DNA from: Treponema sp. | Lineage (GTDB): Bacteria > Spirochaetota > Spirochaetia > Treponematales > Treponemataceae | Direction of reading: 5' to 3' | NCBI GenBank assembly: GCA_016287815.1 | Contig: JAEEWW010000010.1 | Location: 1-44,899, forward strand | Length of the DNA stretch: 44,899 bases | Part shown: in pieces, positions 15,511 through 23,557 of the stretch | Layout of the letters: each line of letters begins with the position of its first letter | Numbering within the stretch: the stretch's first letter is position 1 | Program-made: the position numbers and the translations under genes | Notes under the pieces: generated by a model | Database searches by the model: none | What the model was told of the DNA's origin: nothing | What the model saw: the letters and a program-made list of their open reading frames with translations, nothing else

Positions 15511-16420
15511 AAATTTCATTGCTGAAAATCCGTATTGCTTCAACAACGTTTTCTTTCATAGCGTTTGCAGCTATTACAGGAATGTCATGGAAGAAAACGT
15601 TTTCTTTTTGATTTTTATCGCCGGCAACGGCATTTTTTTCTGATTTTAGCAGGGCTTGTTTAACAGCATCGCCGCCAGCAAGGGTCATGTAAGTATAATA
15701 ATTTATCTTACGGATTCCGTTTTTAATCGCTGTCTGAAATTCCTTCTTTGTTAAACCTGAACCGCCGTGCATTACAAAAGGCATTTTTACGGCTTTGCGG
15801 ATTTGTGTAATACGTTCCAAATCCAAAACAGGCTTAGTTAAATAAAGTCCGTGCGAAGTTCCAAAAGCAATTGCAAGAGCATCAACGTCAGTTGCTTTTT
15901 TAAATTCCCTGGCTTTTTCAGGCTGAGTATAAACGTCTTCTATGTTAGAAAAAGAATCCTTTGTTTCAATTTTCTTAGGCTCTTTTCCGACGCCGGTGGC
16001 AGAAGCGAAAATATGCCCTACTTCCGCTTCAACATCAACTCCAACTGCATGGGAAGCCCTTACAACAGCTTTTGTAGTTTCTATGTTTTCTTCAAATGAA
16101 GAAGCAGAAGAGTCAATCATTACCGAAGTAAAGCCTAGCCGTATTGCTTTCATACAGCAGTCAAAATCTGTTCCATGGTCAAGATGAACAACAACTTTCT
16201 GCTTACATTTTTTAGCAAAATAAAGCATGATTTCTGCTGCATCTTCCATAGACATAAAAGGTGCATGAACAGGCGCATAATTTAAGATTACAGGTTTTTC
16301 TGTTTCTTCTGCTGCATCACAGATTGCCTGTGCGCTTTCCCAGTTTGGAACGTTGAATGCGCCTATTGCAATTGATTTTTTTTCTGCATATTTCAAAACT
16401 TCATTTAAAGAAACCAGCAT
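15509..16420 (-). CDS. Class II ketose-bisphosphate aldolase
   Basis: The 303-residue protein is a zinc-dependent TIM-barrel aldolase of the FbaA/GatY/KbaY family, which splits a ketose 1,6-bisphosphate into dihydroxyacetone phosphate and an aldehyde. HLDHGTD at about 80-85 holds the catalytic Asp (D81) and a zinc His (H82). EAEVGHI (131-137), GTSHG with H190, and VMHGGSG with H218 supply the remaining family positions. The late substrate loop reads KINYYTYMTLAGG instead of the NIDTD-like motif of housekeeping enzymes, so the bisphosphate may not be fructose 1,6-bisphosphate. It sits 19 bases after the RbsC-like gene and before two PfkB kinases, so it is a catabolic part of this sugar locus. 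Confidence 0.9.
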   Translation of the reverse strand: MLVSLNEVLKYAEKKSIAIGAFNVPNWESAQAICDAAEETEKPVILNYAPVHAPFMSMEDAAEIMLYFAKKCKQKVVVHLDHGTDFDCCMKAIRLGFTSVMIDSSASSFEENIETTKAVVRASHAVGVDVEAEVGHIFASATGVGKEPKKIETKDSFSNIEDVYTQPEKAREFKKATDVDALAIAFGTSHGLYLTKPVLDLERITQIRKAVKMPFVMHGGSGLTKKEFQTAIKNGIRKINYYTYMTLAGGDAVKQALLKSEKNAVAGDKNQKENVFFHDIPVIAANAMKENVVEAIRIFSNEI

Positions 16421-16439
16421 TTTTTTTCCTCTTTTCCTA

Positions 16440-17432
16440 TTATTTTTTACCTTTGTTTTTGTTTCTCAAGAAGTCAACAAATACTGCTAGAAGGATTACA
16501 AGACCTTTTACAACGTACTGCCAGAAAGAGTTTACGTTCAAAAGATTCAATCCGTTGTTAAGGAAGCCGATGATAAGAGCACCGATAATAGTTCCTCCGA
16601 TTTTACCTGAACCACCAGACATTGAAGTTCCGCCTACAACAACGGCTGCAATGGCATCCATTTCGGCACCGTTACCGGCTGTCGGCTGACCAGAATACAT
16701 GCGGGAAGCAAGTACAACACCTGAAATTCCTGCCATAAGTCCAGAGAAAGAATATACCCAGAACTTAACTTTTTTAACCGAAATTCCTGAAAAATGGGCT
16801 GCCTGAACGTTTCCGCCGACTGCATAGATGTGCCGTCCAAAACGGGTTTTATTCATCAAAAAGGCCGTTACAATCAAAATTATTACAAGGATTATTACAG
16901 GTGTCGGAATCATTCCGACATATCCTGCGCCGATAAACTGCCATTTTTTTGTTACAACGCGAACCGGTGAACCGCCTGTATAAACATAGGCAAGACCGCG
17001 GGCTACGTCCATTGTTGCAAGTGTTACGATGAACGGCGGAATTGTTGTCTTACAGATTACAAGACCGTTTATCATACCAAAAGCAGCACCTAAAATTATT
17101 CCTATTACAAGAGCAACTGGTATCGGCATTCCGTAGCGTACTACGCAGGCAGCAGAAACACAGCCTGAAAGAGCCACAATTGAACCTACCGAAAGATCAA
17201 TTCCGCCGAGAATGATTACCATTGTCATTCCACAGGCAAGATAAAGGTTTGTAGAAATCTGACGTAAAACATTGAACATGTTCTGTCTTGTTAAGAAGGA
17301 TTCTGTTGTTGCAGGATTTATTGCAAGAAATAAATACAGAACTGCAAAAGCAATAAGAATACCCATGTTTTCTTTGAAATATGTCGTAAGGTTTTTCCTT
17401 ACATTAGACTGTTTTATCATTTGATCTGCCAT
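16440..17432 (-). CDS. Sugar ABC transporter permease (RbsC family)
   Basis: The 330-residue membrane protein has about eight to ten hydrophobic helices and typical RbsC-family sequence: GMTMVIILGGIDLSVGSIVAL near residues 73-93, TLATMDVARGLAY, and the C-terminal MDAIAAVVVGGTSMSGGSGKIGGTIIGALIIGFLNNGLNLL. It forms the inner-membrane channel of a type II carbohydrate importer with the RbsA-like ATPase directly upstream. A gap of 37 bases separates the two genes. The substrate, one of ribose, galactose, xylose, fructose or a relative, cannot be read from the permease alone. Confidence 0.94.
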   Translation of the reverse strand: MADQMIKQSNVRKNLTTYFKENMGILIAFAVLYLFLAINPATTESFLTRQNMFNVLRQISTNLYLACGMTMVIILGGIDLSVGSIVALSGCVSAACVVRYGMPIPVALVIGIILGAAFGMINGLVICKTTIPPFIVTLATMDVARGLAYVYTGGSPVRVVTKKWQFIGAGYVGMIPTPVIILVIILIVTAFLMNKTRFGRHIYAVGGNVQAAHFSGISVKKVKFWVYSFSGLMAGISGVVLASRMYSGQPTAGNGAEMDAIAAVVVGGTSMSGGSGKIGGTIIGALIIGFLNNGLNLLNVNSFWQYVVKGLVILLAVFVDFLRNKNKGKK

Positions 17433-17469
17433 TTTTATCTTAATCTCCTATTCAAAAAGTATTTATTTG

Positions 17470-18954
17470 TTAAATCGCTGCAAGTTTCATTATGCTTTCC
17501 TGCGAAACATTTTCATGCTCAATACAGCCTGCAACCTTTCCGTTTGACATTACATAAACACGGTCACTCATATTTATAATTTCAGGCAATTCCGATGAAA
17601 TCATAATTATTGAAATTCCCTGTTTTGTAAGCATGTTCATGATTGAATAAATTTCGGCCTTTGCTCCAACGTCTACACCACGGGTTGGTTCGTCAAGAAT
17701 CAAAACCTTAGGTGAAGTTGCAAGCCAGCGGCCAATCATAACCTTCTGCTGGTTTCCTCCGGAAAGATTTCCGATTACCTGCTCAAGCGAAGGTGTTTTT
17801 GTATTCATCATGTAAACATATTTTTGGGCAATCTCTTCTTCTTTACGGCTGTTCATAAAAATTCCCTTTATGAACTGTCCCAAAACCTCTATAGAAAGAT
17901 TAAACTTTACACTTTGAACATGATACAAGCCGTCAAGTTTTCTGTCTTCCGGAACTAATGCAAGACCTTTTTTCAATGCATGTTCAGCAGAAGTGAAATG
18001 TTCTTCTTTTCCGAAAAGTTCAACTTTTCCGCTGTAATTCTTTTTAAGTCCAAAAATTGCCTGCATGGTTTCGCTGCGACCGGCTCCAACAAGCCCTGCA
18101 AAACCTAAAATTTCGCCTTTATGAAGTTCAAAAGAAACATCTTTTACCATGTCGCCGTCACTAAGATGTTCAACTTTTAATACAACCTCATCAGACTTTA
18201 TAAAATCACGTGTATAATATTTTTCAAGAGAGCGTCCTACCATCTGTGCAATTAGCTCATCTTTAGAAATATCTTTTACAACATTTGTTGCAACATACTG
18301 TCCGTCACGAAGAACTGTAACCCTGTCGCAAATCTGCCAGAGTTCACTCATTTTATGAGAAATATATATAATGCCGACACCTTTAGCTGTCAGAGTTTTC
18401 ATTATCTTAAATAAAAATTCAACTTCTTTATCAGAAATTGAAGAGGTCGGCTCATCCATTACAAGAATTTTAGAATTAAAAGAAATGGCCTTAACAATTT
18501 CTACCATCTGCTGCTGGGCTATTGTAAGGTTTGTAACTAAAGTTTCAGGACCAAAATTCATGCTGTATGTACGCAGAAGCTCTTCTGTATCGGCATTCAT
18601 TTTTGCCTTGTCTATAAGGCCAGCCTTCATTGGCTCCCGCCCAAGGAAAATATTTTCTGCAACGCTCATATATGGAACTAAAACAAGTTCCTGATGAATA
18701 ATTGCAATGCCATTGTTATGTGAATCAAATACGTTTGAAATTACTGTTTTTTTGCCATTAATGAAAATTTCACCTTCTTCTGCATTGTAGATACCGCCTA
18801 AAACTTTAATAAGAGTTGATTTTCCGGCACCGTTTTCACCAAGCAGAGCGTGAACTTCTCCAGGTCTTAATTCAAAATTGACATTCTTTAAGGCATAAAC
18901 TCCTGGAAATCGTTTATGGATATTAGTCATTTTTAATAATAAGTTTTCACTCAT
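17470..18954 (-). CDS. Sugar ABC transporter ATPase with two nucleotide-binding domains (RbsA family)
   Basis: The 494-residue cytoplasmic protein is the fused double ATPase of a CUT2-type importer. Domain 1 has Walker A GENGAGKST at 39-47, a signature-like LTIAQQQMVEIVKAI, and Walker B ILVMDEPTSS. Domain 2 has the degenerate Walker A GLVGAGRSE, the signature NLSGGNQQKV, and Walker B VLILDEPTRGVDVG. A degenerate P-loop in the second half is normal for RbsA/MglA proteins. AGGA lies 7 bases before the ATG. It is separated from the binding-protein gene by 196 bases holding a strong hairpin with a T-run. Confidence 0.95.
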   Translation of the reverse strand: MSENLLLKMTNIHKRFPGVYALKNVNFELRPGEVHALLGENGAGKSTLIKVLGGIYNAEEGEIFINGKKTVISNVFDSHNNGIAIIHQELVLVPYMSVAENIFLGREPMKAGLIDKAKMNADTEELLRTYSMNFGPETLVTNLTIAQQQMVEIVKAISFNSKILVMDEPTSSISDKEVEFLFKIMKTLTAKGVGIIYISHKMSELWQICDRVTVLRDGQYVATNVVKDISKDELIAQMVGRSLEKYYTRDFIKSDEVVLKVEHLSDGDMVKDVSFELHKGEILGFAGLVGAGRSETMQAIFGLKKNYSGKVELFGKEEHFTSAEHALKKGLALVPEDRKLDGLYHVQSVKFNLSIEVLGQFIKGIFMNSRKEEEIAQKYVYMMNTKTPSLEQVIGNLSGGNQQKVMIGRWLATSPKVLILDEPTRGVDVGAKAEIYSIMNMLTKQGISIIMISSELPEIINMSDRVYVMSNGKVAGCIEHENVSQESIMKLAAI

Positions 18955-18993
18955 AGGATTTTCCTGTCAGACACCTTCTAAGCGCTGTTCTAA

Positions 18994-19077
18994 AACAAAA
19001 AATGAGCCTGAATGGAAGGATTTCGAAATCTCTAATAATATGCTTTCGCACATTTTAGAAATAACGCATTCAGGCTC
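18994..19077 (-). terminator. Terminator or attenuator hairpin between binding-protein and ATPase genes
   Basis: On the minus strand GAGCCTGAATG (19077-19067) pairs perfectly over 11 bases with CATTCAGGCTC (19014-19004) and is followed by ATTTTTTGTTTT. The 52-base loop contains a second small hairpin (GATTTCGAAATC, 19019-19030). A leaky terminator here would make far more binding protein than membrane complex, the usual stoichiometry of such importers. The unusually large loop may carry a further role. Confidence 0.7.
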
Positions 19078-19150
19078 TGTAAGGAAAGGAGTTTTCCGAT
19101 TAAACAGCAGTTTTTATACTGAAATAATCAATTAACCCTTTCCATAAATA

Positions 19151-20101
19151 TTACTGCCAGCCTGTTGTTCCGTACTGGTTTACATTTTCTCTTGTAATGA
19201 GGAATGTTGGAACTGGATAGCGTGCATCAACTTTTTCACCAGCCATGATTTTATACATCAAATCAACTGATTTTTTAGCGATGTTCATTGGTGACTGAGC
19301 ACCTGTACCTTCGATAAGTGAAGTTCCTGCAAGTTCTTTCTTAATGTCTGGAGAACCGTCAACACCGTAAATCTTTGCATTTTTGATTCCAGCAGCATTT
19401 GCAGCAGCGAGAGCACCTAAAGCAGTCGGGTCATTTCCACCAAAGATTGCAACTACATTCGGGTGAGCCTGAAGAAGGTCTTCTGCAATACCCATAGCAA
19501 CCTGAAGGTTACCTTTTGCATCCTGCTGTGCTACAACTCTAAAGTTGTGACCTTTGATTGTATCAAGGAATCCGTTTGTTCTGTCTACAACTGAGTTCAT
19601 TGTCGGAGAATCAAGAACGATGATGTCTCCGCCGTTCGGGCATTTTCTGATAAGGTCAGCACCGCAAACTTTTCCTGCATTGTAGTTATCTGAACCTGTA
19701 TATGTTGCAACATAGCTCATATCAGCAACTTCTGTATCAAAGTTTACGATTGGGATTCCAGCAGCCTTTAATTGGTCAAGAGCAGGAATAATACCTTCTG
19801 CTTCTGCAGGGTTAAGGAAGAATCCGTCTACTTTCTGAGCGATTACGTCTTCTACCTGCTGAATCTGACGAGTAACATTGTTTGCCGGGTCAACAGAAAC
19901 AAGTTTATCTCCTCTTGCTTCTACTTCTTCGCGGATTGTCTTTTCAATCAAAACGAAGAATGGATTTGACTGATCCATACATGTAAAACCGAATTTGTAA
20001 TGTTTTTTTCCATCAGCCGGCTTTGAATCTTTTGCACCGCCTGCAAAAACAGCACCAGCTACCATTACAGCTAATAAAACTGCGCTTATAACTTTTTTCA
20101 T
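19151..20101 (-). CDS. Periplasmic sugar-binding protein of the ABC importer (RbsB family)
   Basis: This is the soluble substrate-binding protein for the importer encoded just downstream (316 residues). The N-terminus is a cleavable signal peptide (MKKVISAVLLAVMVAGAVFA followed by GGAKDS) without a lipobox cysteine. The mature part is a Peripla_BP_4/type I fold with FGFTCMDQSNPFF, VSVDPANN, YTGSDNYNAGKVCGADL, FGGNDPTALGALAA, YGVDGSP and the end YGTTGWQ. It is clearly paralogous to the membrane-tethered protein at 23557-24531, sharing these ligand-site blocks. GGAGG sits 5-7 bases before the ATG. A 150-base upstream region carries repeats that may be regulatory. Confidence 0.94.
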   Translation of the reverse strand: MKKVISAVLLAVMVAGAVFAGGAKDSKPADGKKHYKFGFTCMDQSNPFFVLIEKTIREEVEARGDKLVSVDPANNVTRQIQQVEDVIAQKVDGFFLNPAEAEGIIPALDQLKAAGIPIVNFDTEVADMSYVATYTGSDNYNAGKVCGADLIRKCPNGGDIIVLDSPTMNSVVDRTNGFLDTIKGHNFRVVAQQDAKGNLQVAMGIAEDLLQAHPNVVAIFGGNDPTALGALAAANAAGIKNAKIYGVDGSPDIKKELAGTSLIEGTGAQSPMNIAKKSVDLMYKIMAGEKVDARYPVPTFLITRENVNQYGTTGWQ

Positions 20102-20121
20102 TGCGCGCCTCCTTTAATAGT

Positions 20122-20192
20122 TTATTCTAGAATAATGTCAAAATAAAAATAAACAACTGTAATTTGTCACCAAAAAAGCATTACATTTGTCA
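20122..20192 (-). promoter_or_regulatory. Candidate control region of the sugar importer
   Basis: Reading the minus strand, two exact copies of TGACAAAT (20192-20185 and 20169-20162) lie 23 bases apart, about two helical turns. They are followed by a perfect 14-base palindrome TTATTCTAGAATAA (20135-20122) 20 bases before the ATG. A possible promoter is TTGTTT (20156-20151) with TATTCT (20134-20129), 16 bases apart. These may be sites for the NarL-type regulator encoded upstream, but that is inference. Confidence 0.45.
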
Positions 20193-20251
20193 TATTTTTA
20201 CATAATAGGCTCTAAAAAGTCTTTGTAAACGAGTTTTCAGGTTGCCATGAT

Positions 20252-21595
20252 TTAATGTTCAAGGAGCGACAAGATTATACGCTGAAGAGATTTTAAATTA
20301 TTGTCTGCATCTTTTTTATCTGAAATTATTTTATTAATTGAATTGTCTGCAATTTCCATTGCTTCGCTATAGCCTGCAAATTTTGAAGATGCAATTCCTT
20401 TTGTCAAAATATCAGCTATAAGGCCTGTATCATATGGATCTTTAAATAAATAATTATCGTTAAGGATTTTTTTAGAATCGTCAGTTGAAGCTATAATGCG
20501 TAATGCCGAAGTTCCCTGTGTAGAAAGACTTACATCCGTCTGAATTTCTTTATCATGGGTTAAAAGTTCCAGAAAATCAAAGGCATAATCTTTATATTTT
20601 GTATGGGCATTTATTCCTATGAGTAAAGTCTGAACTTCTGAAATATTATTTCCAGAATATCCTGCCGGCATCGGGACACATGCCCATTCATAGTTTAAAT
20701 CTTTATAGAGTTTATACGGATAAGAAATATAGGTCTTGTATTTTGCAAATGACATCGGCATAAAGGCAACTTTTCCGTCGTCAAAATCCTTATGCGAAAA
20801 AATAGTGTTTTCGTTAAGTTCAAAAAGATGCTGCATAAACCGTACGGCTTCCACAACTTTCTGGTCTGAAAAATAACAGGAACTTCCAATTTCATTAAAA
20901 AGCCTTATTCCATTTGAATATACGGCTTCTTTCCATGTATAGGAGCAAACGCCAGCTATATCAGGATTTTTATCTCCGTCTTCATCAATGCTTAAAGCCT
21001 TGCAAAGTTCATAAAACGTATTCCAGCCCCAATTATTCTGTGGAAGAGAAAAACCGTGTTTTTCAAGCAGTGTTTGGTTTACCGCCATAAGCGTAAAATC
21101 TGTTTCGTAAGGCAGGGCATATTGACTGCCATGATACGTTCCCGTTCCCCATGCAACAGGAAAATATTCCCAGCTTTTTATTCGTTTGTCTTTATCAATG
21201 GCAGCATTTAATTCCTTTAAAACGCCCATAGAAGCAAGTCTGTTAAACAGGTTTGAAGGAACCATAAAAACATCAGGTGTTTTTCCCTGCAAAATCTGGC
21301 GGCTAAGCCATTCTTCGTAATCTCGTTTTCTGATTCCTGAATAATAATGAACATGAACTTTTGGATGCGACCTTTCATATTTTAAAATTGCCTTGTCTAT
21401 GATGCGGTAACTGTCACCGTTGGCGACATCCCAGTTACTGCCTGTAAACATCCCGAATTCAAGCGTTATATCTTTATTTGAATGATTTAAGGCTGAATGC
21501 TTTTTTATTGTTAGAACAACAGCAAATGAAAAAATCAAAAGCACAAGAATAAGCAGAGAAACTGAAATTTTAAATAAGGAAGATACTTTTTTCAT
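20252..21595 (-). CDS. Membrane-tethered family-1 solute-binding protein (sensor component candidate)
   Basis: The 447-residue protein is a type II (maltose-binding-like, SBP_bac_1) binding protein: LEFGMFTGSNWDVANGDSYRIIDKAILKYERSHPKVHVHYY, then TPDVFMVPSNLFNRLASMGVLKELN, GSQYALPYETDFTLMAVNQ and GKVAFMPMSFAKYK. Its N-terminus is one long hydrophobic helix (about 8-30) without a lipobox or clear cleavage site, so it is probably anchored to the inner membrane facing outward. It overlaps the response regulator by 4 bases (ATGA), and no family-1 permease genes are nearby. This argues for a sensing role with the kinase rather than transport. A cryptic transport role with distant permeases remains possible. 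Confidence 0.82.
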   Translation of the reverse strand: MKKVSSLFKISVSLLILVLLIFSFAVVLTIKKHSALNHSNKDITLEFGMFTGSNWDVANGDSYRIIDKAILKYERSHPKVHVHYYSGIRKRDYEEWLSRQILQGKTPDVFMVPSNLFNRLASMGVLKELNAAIDKDKRIKSWEYFPVAWGTGTYHGSQYALPYETDFTLMAVNQTLLEKHGFSLPQNNWGWNTFYELCKALSIDEDGDKNPDIAGVCSYTWKEAVYSNGIRLFNEIGSSCYFSDQKVVEAVRFMQHLFELNENTIFSHKDFDDGKVAFMPMSFAKYKTYISYPYKLYKDLNYEWACVPMPAGYSGNNISEVQTLLIGINAHTKYKDYAFDFLELLTHDKEIQTDVSLSTQGTSALRIIASTDDSKKILNDNYLFKDPYDTGLIADILTKGIASSKFAGYSEAMEIADNSINKIISDKKDADNNLKSLQRIILSLLEH

Positions 21596-22248
21596 ACGCT
21601 GAACGACTGCTGAACTGCCCAGATTGCAAGCTGGGTTCTATCCCTTAAATCTAATTTATTTAGAATTGTACTAAGATAATTTCTCACCGTGCCTTCAGAA
21701 AGATTTAATTCTCCGGCAATTTCTTTATTGGAACGCCCCTTTTCTATTTCCCGAATAACCTTCCATTCCGCTTTTGTAAGATCTTCAATCTTTGTCTGCG
21801 AAACAACCAGACCTGTTCCTTCATTTGCAAGTTTGTAAAACAAAGAAAGAACTTTAGAAGCGATATCCGGGTTTATCATCGCCTGGCCAGAATATACTGT
21901 CTTAATTGCCTGCTTTAATTCATCAAGGGCAATACCTTTTAAAAGATAGCCGCTTGCTCCATATTTTAATGCGTTGTAAACAAAATCATCATCGTCAAAT
22001 GTTGTAAGAATTATTATTTTGATTTCAGGATAATCCTGCTTTATAAGCTTTGTACACTGAACACCGTCAAGTTTTGGCATACGTATATCCATAAGGATTA
22101 TTTCAGGCTTGTTTTTCTTTATCTGATCCAGAACCTGAAGTCCGTCACCGGCAACTCCTGTAACGGTAAAATCTTCCTGACTTTCAAGGTAAAGTTTTAG
22201 GCTCTGGCTTATAAGCTGCTGGTCATCTGCAATCAAAACTTTTATCAT
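21592..22248 (-). CDS. NarL/FixJ-type response regulator
   Basis: The 218-residue protein has a receiver domain with acidic D8/D9, phospho-acceptor D54 in IILMDIRMPKLDG, Thr in ILTTFDDDDFV, and Lys in GYLLKGI. A LuxR-type helix-turn-helix follows (LTKAEWKVIREIEKGRSNKEIAGELNLSEGTVRNYLSTILNKLDLRDRTQ). It pairs with the HisKA_3 kinase 10 bases upstream, since the families normally go together. The start of the tethered family-1 binding protein overlaps its stop. Likely targets are the sugar importer genes that follow; direct repeats at 20162-20192 are candidate sites. Confidence 0.95.
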   Translation of the reverse strand: MIKVLIADDQQLISQSLKLYLESQEDFTVTGVAGDGLQVLDQIKKNKPEIILMDIRMPKLDGVQCTKLIKQDYPEIKIIILTTFDDDDFVYNALKYGASGYLLKGIALDELKQAIKTVYSGQAMINPDIASKVLSLFYKLANEGTGLVVSQTKIEDLTKAEWKVIREIEKGRSNKEIAGELNLSEGTVRNYLSTILNKLDLRDRTQLAIWAVQQSFSV

Positions 22249-22258
22249 TTTCGTTATC

Positions 22259-23557
22259 CTATTCTTTTCTAAGAGGAATAAGAGCTTTTACTGTAAAACC
22301 TTTATCTTTTTCGGTTTCAAAGGTTATTGTTCCCTTTAACATAGAAAGCCTTTCTTTCATATGGGTTGTACCGAACCCGCTGACAAATTCTTTACACCCC
22401 TGCCCGTTATCTTGAATCACAATGATTAAATTTTCAAGTTCCATAAATGTTTTTATTCTGATTTCAGAAGCTTTTCCATGCCGGATTGCATTCGTTACGC
22501 TTTCCTGAATTACACGGAAAATCGCATTTTCTTCATCACTTTCAAATTTGAGTACAACACTATTGTCAAAAAATATTTTTATTCCGGTTGCTTTCTGTGT
22601 TTTTTCAAGCATATCCATAATATTCTGCTCAAGCGACTGAGTGGAACTTACATCGCTCTGTAATTTACGTACAGAACGGCGGATATCGGCAATTCCATTT
22701 TTGGCAACTCCAGAAATTACTTCCAGCTGACTTTTTGCAGCTTTTGGGTTTGAATCCATAATAGCAAGACACGTATCAACCCCAACAGAAATTCCTGTTA
22801 AAGAATGCCCGATTGTATCATGGATTTCCATGGCAAGACGGTTACGCTCTTTAGTTTCGCCCATTTTTTCTTTTATATCAGCGTATTCTTTTAATTCAAT
22901 ATTGGCTTTTTCAAGTTTACGGTTAAGACTGTTTATTTCATTGATTGTATATTTCTGGTCATTAATAATCATCATACAGAAAAGCGTAAAACAGATTAAG
23001 TTTAATGCGGAAAAAGCATAAAATACAAAAAGCAAAACATGCTGATACTGACGCGGATAATATGCGATATAACTTCTAACAGAATACAAAGGATACCAGA
23101 CGTTTATCATGTCATAACTTAATGCCATGTAAACAAAAATTCCTAAAATCATTGCAGGAAATTTTCTGGCTCCTGCTACATAATACATTACGTTTGCAAG
23201 AAGCAGTAAAGTTAAGCCTTCATAATTGAAATTGGTAAAAAACAGTACAAGAATATTTATTATAAAATCTGCAAACAGCGTTGCATAAAGCATTCGCTGG
23301 TTAGACTTAAAGAAAAAATGCCTTACTGTATATGAAATAAAAAATAAAAAGCATAAAAAAAATGTCCAGAAAAAAGAAGCATGCGGATTTACAGGAATTC
23401 TTTCTACGGAACTTAAAAATGCCGTGGCCTGAAAATTTGCGCATATTGTATTTGAAGTTACATGAATAATTCCCATAACAAATAGACAGGCACAGACATT
23501 TACGCAGAACATAAAAATACGCAGTTTTGACAGAGTAATTTCAACAGATTTTATCAT
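22259..23557 (-). CDS. Multi-span sensor histidine kinase (HisKA_3/NarX-LiaS type)
   Basis: The first about 205 residues hold roughly six hydrophobic helices joined by short loops, so there is no sizeable extracellular sensing domain. A coiled-coil linker (about 205-240) leads to the dimerisation box ERNRLAMEIHDTIGHSLTGI with phospho-His about H246. The ATPase domain follows with ESVTNAIRHGKA, VIQDNGQGC and the late GFGTTHMKERL. I chose the ATG at 23557, preceded by GGGGTGG and sharing its A with the upstream stop (TAATG), over an in-frame GTG 9 bases earlier. With a tethered binding protein on each side of the kinase-regulator pair, signal input probably comes from them through the membrane. 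Confidence 0.93.
   Translation of the reverse strand: MIKSVEITLSKLRIFMFCVNVCACLFVMGIIHVTSNTICANFQATAFLSSVERIPVNPHASFFWTFFLCFLFFISYTVRHFFFKSNQRMLYATLFADFIINILVLFFTNFNYEGLTLLLLANVMYYVAGARKFPAMILGIFVYMALSYDMINVWYPLYSVRSYIAYYPRQYQHVLLFVFYAFSALNLICFTLFCMMIINDQKYTINEINSLNRKLEKANIELKEYADIKEKMGETKERNRLAMEIHDTIGHSLTGISVGVDTCLAIMDSNPKAAKSQLEVISGVAKNGIADIRRSVRKLQSDVSSTQSLEQNIMDMLEKTQKATGIKIFFDNSVVLKFESDEENAIFRVIQESVTNAIRHGKASEIRIKTFMELENLIIVIQDNGQGCKEFVSGFGTTHMKERLSMLKGTITFETEKDKGFTVKALIPLRKE

Noticed and set aside
20114..20141. TTGACA (20141-20136, minus) with TATTAA (20119-20114), spacing 16, as the binding-protein promoter
   Set aside because: Transcription would start inside the ribosome binding site, so this pair is unlikely to drive the gene.
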